Below are positions 58,284 through 64,000 of a stretch of 64,000 nucleotides of DNA, one piece after another. Under the pieces are notes generated by a model. That model searched no databases. It was not told where the DNA came from and saw only the letters and a program-made list of their open reading frames with translations. The DNA comes from Lophium mytilinum (taxonomy: Eukaryota > Ascomycota > Dothideomycetes > Mytilinidiales > Mytilinidiaceae), in assembly GCA_010093605.1 (NCBI GenBank), contig MU004181.1, positions 1 through 64,000 of the forward strand, read 5' to 3'. Every line of letters starts with the position of its first letter. The stretch's first letter is position 1. A program made the position numbers and the translations under genes.

Positions 58284-61200
58284 CTTGTGGAGGGTGGAGA
58301 AGTCAAGAAAGGGACAAAAGGTCAGATTGGCGTTGATGTTGATTTAAGGGCGGAGGCGCATGCACGGCTGACGGGAAGTGGAGTGTGAGTCAAGCTACCT
58401 TATTAGGCCCGCCGTGGAGGAGTAAGCGAGGGTAAGCAGGACCGGCGCAGAACGGGGATGTCCAAGCGACGCGCCAAGAGAATGCTCGATTGGAAAACCA
58501 CGACAACGAAATTACCAGATGGGGGAATCCCTGCTCATGCGCTATGAAATATATCGATGCAGCTTCACGGAGGCGATACGAACCAAGCGAAAATCCGACA
58601 AGACAAGTCTCCGCGCCAAAGGCAGGCTTCTTAGCAGGCAAGGCTAGCAGCAACCCACAAGAGCTCGTCGACAATCCTCTATACACTCTTGACTAGTAAG
58701 TATAGGGACCAATACAACCTACAACACAGTTAGCGTCCCTTCCTTCGTATGATAGGCTTCGCCGTCCCTCAATTTTTCTTGAAAGCTTCGACGTCTTCGA
58801 CCGCCGCCATCATTACCGACTCCTCAATCGCGCAGGACGGCGAGCCAGCAACACATGACAAGCCCACAAACTTCTTGCTACGGCCTAGAGATGCCTACAC
58901 TCATAAGCGCATGCTCCAGCTCGGCCAAACGTCGTGTGATACGTTCGCGGGAAACATATTCGCGCGACAAACAGAAGCCTCTCTGCTGCAGCAACTTTTG
59001 CGCAATGTCGCTGCGCGGCATCCCCTTCATTCCAGAGACTGACATATGAGCCTGATAGGACTCCATAGGGCTTCCTTACGCAGCTATCGCTTACTTGCGC
59101 GCTCAAAAGTCACCATCTCTTTTCCCTCTTCGTCTACCACGTCGACCGCCGGCCAGCCGACCACGAGCTGGGACTAGATTGCAGCAAACACGAAAGTTCT
59201 CTCTTCATACAACGGAATGATTGCAAGAACAGATGACGCTCCAGTCTGGACAGGCTGCCGGAAAAAGTAGGCAGAGCACTTTGCGTGGCGATTAGATGCT
59301 TGTCGGCGGATCAAGCGAGGGGCAACGTTCCTTCAACAAACCTCCATACAAACCTCAATGAATAATCCATGAACTAGATATATCTTTCGACCAGTATCGC
59401 TCTCGAACACCTTATCCTCCTTACAAGCGACGACCCTGGCGTCGAAAATTAGGCCACATCCTCCTGATCCACCTTGAGGACAGAGACGGGCGACTCCAAA
59501 GTTTCCAGGGGCCGATCCAGGGCCGGTCTCATTGTACAAGACTCTTTCTTTACGAAGATGGGTGGAGTATCACCGCCCTTAGAGCGCCCTTACGAGCGGT
59601 ATGCCGTCTCCTCTCTAGGCCCAACTTTCTCAAAATAATAAGATACATTCTTCAAGGCCGGACTATGTTGCTCGAGGCCCGCCCCCTTGGCCAGTATCAC
59701 CACCGACCCGTTGGCGACTGCGCATCTCACGCATGCCCTCTACAACTCAATTATCGAGAAAGCGCGAAGGCTCCTCGAGTGGACGAAACACGTCCTGGTA
59801 ATCAAAAAGATCAACATACGTCGGTGGAAGAGTATTACAACCATGACTTCTTTGTGGATGTAGCCAACGGAGACTTGGAAGTCTGACAGGTCATCGAGTA
59901 GGAACAGTAATATCCTTTAGTCTTGCGTTATGGTCCACGTGTGCTAACCCACTCGATAGGGAGTCTAACACAATACCATTCGCTGGAATAGGACCAACGA
60001 AGGTCAACTCTCCTGGACATGCAATACGTGGATGTGCTTCTCTACCGGCCTCAAGGCTTGGCATAACTGAGTACCCCCCAGCCCATTGACTCCTCGTCCT
60101 GGAGTACGTACGACATGGATTACAACGACCGATATCGTCGCCAAGACCTACGACGGAGCCTATGGAGCAATCTGATAAGATCGAATAACCGATGAAGCAT
60201 TCTAGACATAGTAGGGGTATAAAAAAGCTTGACTGCCCGTTGTCCCAAGGCAGGCGTTTCCTGTGCTGAAGCCTAAAGCAGCACAATTGTCAGGATACCT
60301 ACCGTCTTCCCACAGTTTGCGTTCTCGAAAATGAACCGTCTCTCGTCAGCTCTGAGGTATTTGGGCGACATCTCGATCACCGGTAGGAGTCACGGGGCAT
60401 ACCCCTAGGTTCCTTCAGCGACCGGATGTTCTTAGACCAACAGACGAGAGGCTACCAACTTCTCCGCCGAACTTTCACAGATCTTCTCGACGAAGCTGCC
60501 CGGGGGATATCTTCCGGTGTAACTTAGTGCTGCACTATCTTGAGCACTCTTCTGGTGGCGGCCGTGACCGGGACCTTACTCTGTACATGGCAAAATCTCG
60601 GCATTACGAAACACATTATCGTTTGGCCTTGGAGCTGACTTGAGCAGACAAAAAGCGGAATCGGGCCTCAACACGACGCTCCAAATGGACATCTTGTGTG
60701 AGCAATTAGCGAAGAGAATACGCCCAGCAGCAGCCTGGTCCGGGAGACTTCGTCCTCCCAGGAAAGGCTGGTGAAGTCTTGCATGAGGAGATATGAACCC
60801 ATTGTTGAGAACAGGGATCAAACCTTTCTCCTCGATTGGCCAAGCCTGAGACCACACGATCAGTATCTCCCTATTGAACCGACCAATACTAATCGGCCTC
60901 CGCACGGATCGAAACAACTGGAGGCTCACCAAGCTATACAGGCCTAAGTCTTGTGGCAAGGGATATCATACTCCAACCAACCAACCTAAGAGCGATGTCC
61001 CCAGGCTTGATCCACGTTAGACGGAGTCGCTATAGTCCAGCAGCCCATATACTATCCATTGTGAACAGCTTATTCCAACTCTTGTGTACCCAGCAACTTC
61101 GATATCCCCGCATGGACAGCAAGCCCTATACCCGGTATGCCCAGTACTTCCAGGTCCCGTGGGAACGGCAAGCTTAAAGAATGGTATGAAGAGCCAGCCC

Positions 61201-62232
61201 CATGGCCATCGCTCGTCGGCCTGCCCTAGAGAGGCGGTCGACTTCTAGGGAGAGATCACCCGGTGGTGAGGGGGTTTGAAGGGGTTGACAGAGGAGAGAA
61301 GGACGGAGGAAGTCACCAACGGACGTTGCCTGAAGTCGGGGCGTGTTCGGATGTCGAGGGATATGCAGCATAGCATGCGGCCGCCACGAAGGAGGAAGAG
61401 GAGGGACGTACCTATGCGATTAGGTCAAGGAGAAAGGCGTTCGAGGTAGTTACTGCAGAAAAAGTGTGGACAAAGAGTTTCATGGGGAGGCGGAGAAGAA
61501 GCTCCGTTGAACGTTTCTTCTTGGCCTAGGTCATCACGTGGGACACTCGGAACAACACGCATAAGGGTGGAGGCGAGCAAGTACCGGTAAGTTCACTATG
61601 TCTAGCTATTTAGGACCTCGAAAACTGATTTCTCTTTTCTCTATAGCAAGCAGAAGGCCTGGTATCCCTCTGAAAGCACCAAGGGAAGTGGAGCTGAAAC
61701 CCCCCTTGCTGGCCTTCCCCGAGGGACTATCACGGCCTTTCGACCCATCACTCCTGGTGCACCGCCTGAATCAGCCCCATACTTGCAGCATCTTCCCATT
61801 CCCTCGGCACTAACATCGACGTCTCCTAGCCAATGCCATCTGCTCTCCATTCTGCCCACCGTCAAGGCCCAATTCGCGCCCTCAAACCCCAGTCCTCATC
61901 CACGAGAAGCAAAAGGGGCCGTCCCTCAGCACACCCTACCGCCCAAGCTGAGTCACGCTGTGCGAGCAACAGTTTCGGCAAAGAGGGTTAAACACTAGTG
62001 TTCGCTTGAGAGCGGGATACAGTTGTGTTTGTCGGCTTTCGCTGGTCAATTCACGCCGGCAAGTCCTGCCCACAGACGCTAAACCCAACACGAAAATCCC
62101 TTCCGCCAATTTAAGCCTCCATTTCCACGTCCTCACCAGCAGCTCCACCACAGCCTCTTGGACCTCTTCCACCACACGCATACTATATACACACACACAC
62201 ACAACAACCTACACCTTATACAAAGCATCAGT
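58284..62232. other. Long gene-poor stretch, 3.9 kb
   Basis: Balanced composition but no frame with convincing start, family motif or splice partner on either strand. The longest frames are 58749-59042 (+), 59891-60286 (-) and 60576-60959 (-), none recognisable. No clear tandem period, RNA gene or transposon ends were seen. A CA microsatellite (about 62185-62203) and TATA-like sequence lie just before BTB gene 4. It may hold non-coding RNAs or decayed genes that I cannot identify. Confidence 0.4.
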
Positions 62233-62966
62233 ATGGCGAACACCGCGGGACCAGCCAGTGGGGCGTAGTAAGTACGGCCGTTGAGACTCCCGTGACTGTA
62301 GCTTACGATGTTGTAGCATGTTCAACAACAAGTGGCTGTCGGACGTCTTGCTTCGCGTCCACGGCACAGATGGGACAATCGTGGAGTTTCCCGCCCACCG
62401 CGAGCGCCTCGTGACGAGGTCTGCGTATTTCATGAAAATGTTCAACGAGAATAGCTTCAAGGTACGTGCCCCACTCCACAACAACCACGTGTTTGGCTTA
62501 CAAGGACCCCTAGGAGGCCAAAGAGAAGGTCGTCGATCTCAAGGATGTCGACCTGAAGCATTTCGAGATCGCCCTGTACTGGATGTACACGAAAGAGGAA
62601 CGCGACGTAGAGGACGAGACCGTTGCCGAGCTCCTAGAGAACGTCGTCCTGCTTTACCATATAGCAGATTTTTACATCATCCCCAGCCTCCTCCAACACT
62701 GCGTCGACCGATTTCGCGACGGGGCGATGCAGAACTTCGATTCCAAGAGCGACGAGTTCCGGGCCGCGCTGCTCGACGCAGCTGACCTCTACTACAAGAC
62801 GTGCGCCGAGACGGAGTCTTCGCTAGGACGATGCGTGGTGAAGTTGGTACAGAAGGTCAAGTGGACGAAGGACGACAATGTAGGAGACTTGCAAAAGATG
62901 CTGAAGAAGCACCCACTCTTCGCCCTGGACTACGCCCTGGAGACGACCCGCCAGAACTCGGTGTAG
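62233..62966 (+). CDS. BTB/POZ domain protein 4
   Basis: Three exons: 62233-62267, 62317-62461 and 62514-62966, giving 210 residues. The first exon encodes MANTAGPASGA, and the phase-2 join gives GAYMFNNKWLSDVLLRVHG. The BTB domain follows with AHRERLVTRSAYFMKMFNENSFK, the second intron, then EAKEKVVDLKDVDLKHFEIALYWMY. The intron between SFK and E matches the other BTB genes. The C-terminal part is helical (VVKLVQKVKW). A homonucleotide G-run follows the stop. It lies about 200 bp from the second tandem array. Confidence 0.85.
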
Positions 62967-62969
62967 GGA

Positions 62970-62983
62970 GGGGGGGGGGGGGG
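62970..62983 (+). repeat. G-run of 14
   Basis: An uninterrupted run of G a few bases after the stop codon of BTB gene 4. It is followed by TGGGG and could fold as a G-quadruplex on this strand, or pause sequencing. Confidence 0.8.
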
Positions 62984-63169
62984 TGGGGCAAGCTCGGCGT
63001 GCCGGCCTACTGTTCGAAACGTACGATAGGGCAGAAGATGCGGGCATAGATAGAGGTTTGCATTGGGTTAATACAGTCACTGCCTGGTATTGCAAGTCTT
63101 CACAATTCCAGGACCTTTGTTCGTGCCCTTGATCTTGCCGCTATTCATTGCTCTAATTGACCAACCCTT

Positions 63170-64000
63170 TGATATACTGATCCGCCCCTACATATATCAA
63201 GCATTCCGTTGATGAAATACGTCGGCAACTGCTCTAATCTATGCTGTCTAAACTTACACCTCCCATATAGCTTCTATTTGTTCATGCACTCTATTTCGCT
63301 CCTTTTTCTATCCCTCCTTGCACACCTCCATAACTTGCTAATCCGCCCCTTACTGTGTCAAGTGTATAGCGAGTAGAATGCGTCTGCAACTGCCCTAATC
63401 TGCGATGTTCGAACGCCTACATCTTATATCGCTTTCGTTTTTATAGGCATTCTATATCCTATTTAATTCGTTTCTTCTTTGCAACCCTCTATAACATGGT
63501 GATCCGCCCCTGACTATATTAAATCTGTAGTGCGTAAAACACGTCGGCAACTGCTCTAATCTGTAACCTCCAACATCTTCTCTTTTCTATAGATTATGTT
63601 TGTGTATTCACCTTACTTTGCAGCAAATCCCAGCTTGTTTACAGCCGTTCTTAAGATAGTAAACCGCTCCTGACCATATCACTCGGCACTTGGTTGGATT
63701 CGCTGAATACTACTCTAAATTGCGTTCTCAAGAACTCAACACTCTATATAGCCCTCTTTAGCTTGGACGCTCTGTTTTGCTAATAGTCCTAGGTCTCGCT
63801 GCAATCTTCTTTGGTATAGTCAACCGCCCCTAACCACACTCACTTCTTAATTGCAATAAAAGGTTGGTGACGGCTCCAATCTACACTCTCCGAATTTCAA
63901 CGCTCTATATAGCCTTCATCAGCTCATAGCTTCTATATTAGAATTGATGCCAGCCTTGCTTGCAGCCCTCTCTAATACGCCAAAGCCCCCTTCCCATATC
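63170..64000 (+). repeat. Second diverged tandem array, about 160.6-bp period, runs off the window
   Basis: A core TGATCCGCCCCTGAC recurs at about 63178, 63338, 63500, 63659, 63820 and 63981, steps of 159-162. A second core, CGTCGGCAACTGCTCTAATCT, lies about 40 bp later (63220, 63380, 63541 and weaker later). A third block, ACGCTCTATATAGCCTTCTTTAGC-like, lies about 80 bp after the first. Units are strongly diverged apart from these blocks. The array is cut by the window end, so its length is unknown. Confidence 0.85.

Noticed and set aside
58749-59042. 97-codon plus-strand frame
   Set aside because: Starts with ATG but shows no motif, intron or conservation evidence.
60576-60959. 127-codon minus-strand frame
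   Set aside because: Looked briefly like a decayed transposase; no catalytic motif or inverted ends could be found.

Overview
The window looks like nuclear DNA of a filamentous ascomycete (Pezizomycotina; Dothideomycetes is my best guess). Genes carry short introns with GT..AG borders, mostly 46 to 190 bp, often with a CTAAC-like branch site. The products are typical of that group: DUF7730-like families, F-box-like families, BTB families and a NACHT-ankyrin receptor. One end is an AT-rich block that looks degraded by repeat-induced point mutation (RIP). All exon joins below were worked out by eye from splice signals, reading frame and family resemblance.

Layout. 1-8160 is a TA-rich repeat graveyard with a broken Ty3/gypsy-type relic toward its right side. 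It ends abruptly before an intact aldehyde dehydrogenase gene (8527-10324). 10445-16028 holds four related DUF7730-like genes arranged as a palindrome: two on minus, two on plus. 17835-24750 holds three orphan genes and a three-exon STAND/NLR-type receptor. 24992-32232 is a conserved core block: the rRNA methyltransferase SPB1, a YML020W-like alpha/beta hydrolase and replication protein A subunit 3. 33629-38042 is an F-box-like cluster in which one gene is cut short and joined to a decayed paralogue. 39000-49292 has three BTB genes, a GNAT acetyltransferase and two unknown genes. 53218-58283 has a MIF4G-like gene, a diverged U6 snRNA gene and an atypical kinase-like gene. A fourth BTB gene lies at 62233-62966.

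The most unusual structure is a strongly diverged tandem array at about 49.9-52.98 kb. Its 18 recognisable cores average 161.0 bp apart although the sequence between them has largely decayed. A second array with different cores but almost the same period (about 160.6 bp) begins near 63.17 kb and runs off the window. Single short repeats with a fixed internal spacing lie between genes at 16-17 kb and 28-33.4 kb and may be distantly related. A constant period near nucleosome-repeat length in decaying DNA suggests selection on spacing or an old satellite; this is inference.

The genes do not form a biosynthetic cluster. The window mixes housekeeping genes with locally amplified, fast-changing families (DUF7730-like, F-box-like, BTB) and a probable innate-recognition receptor.
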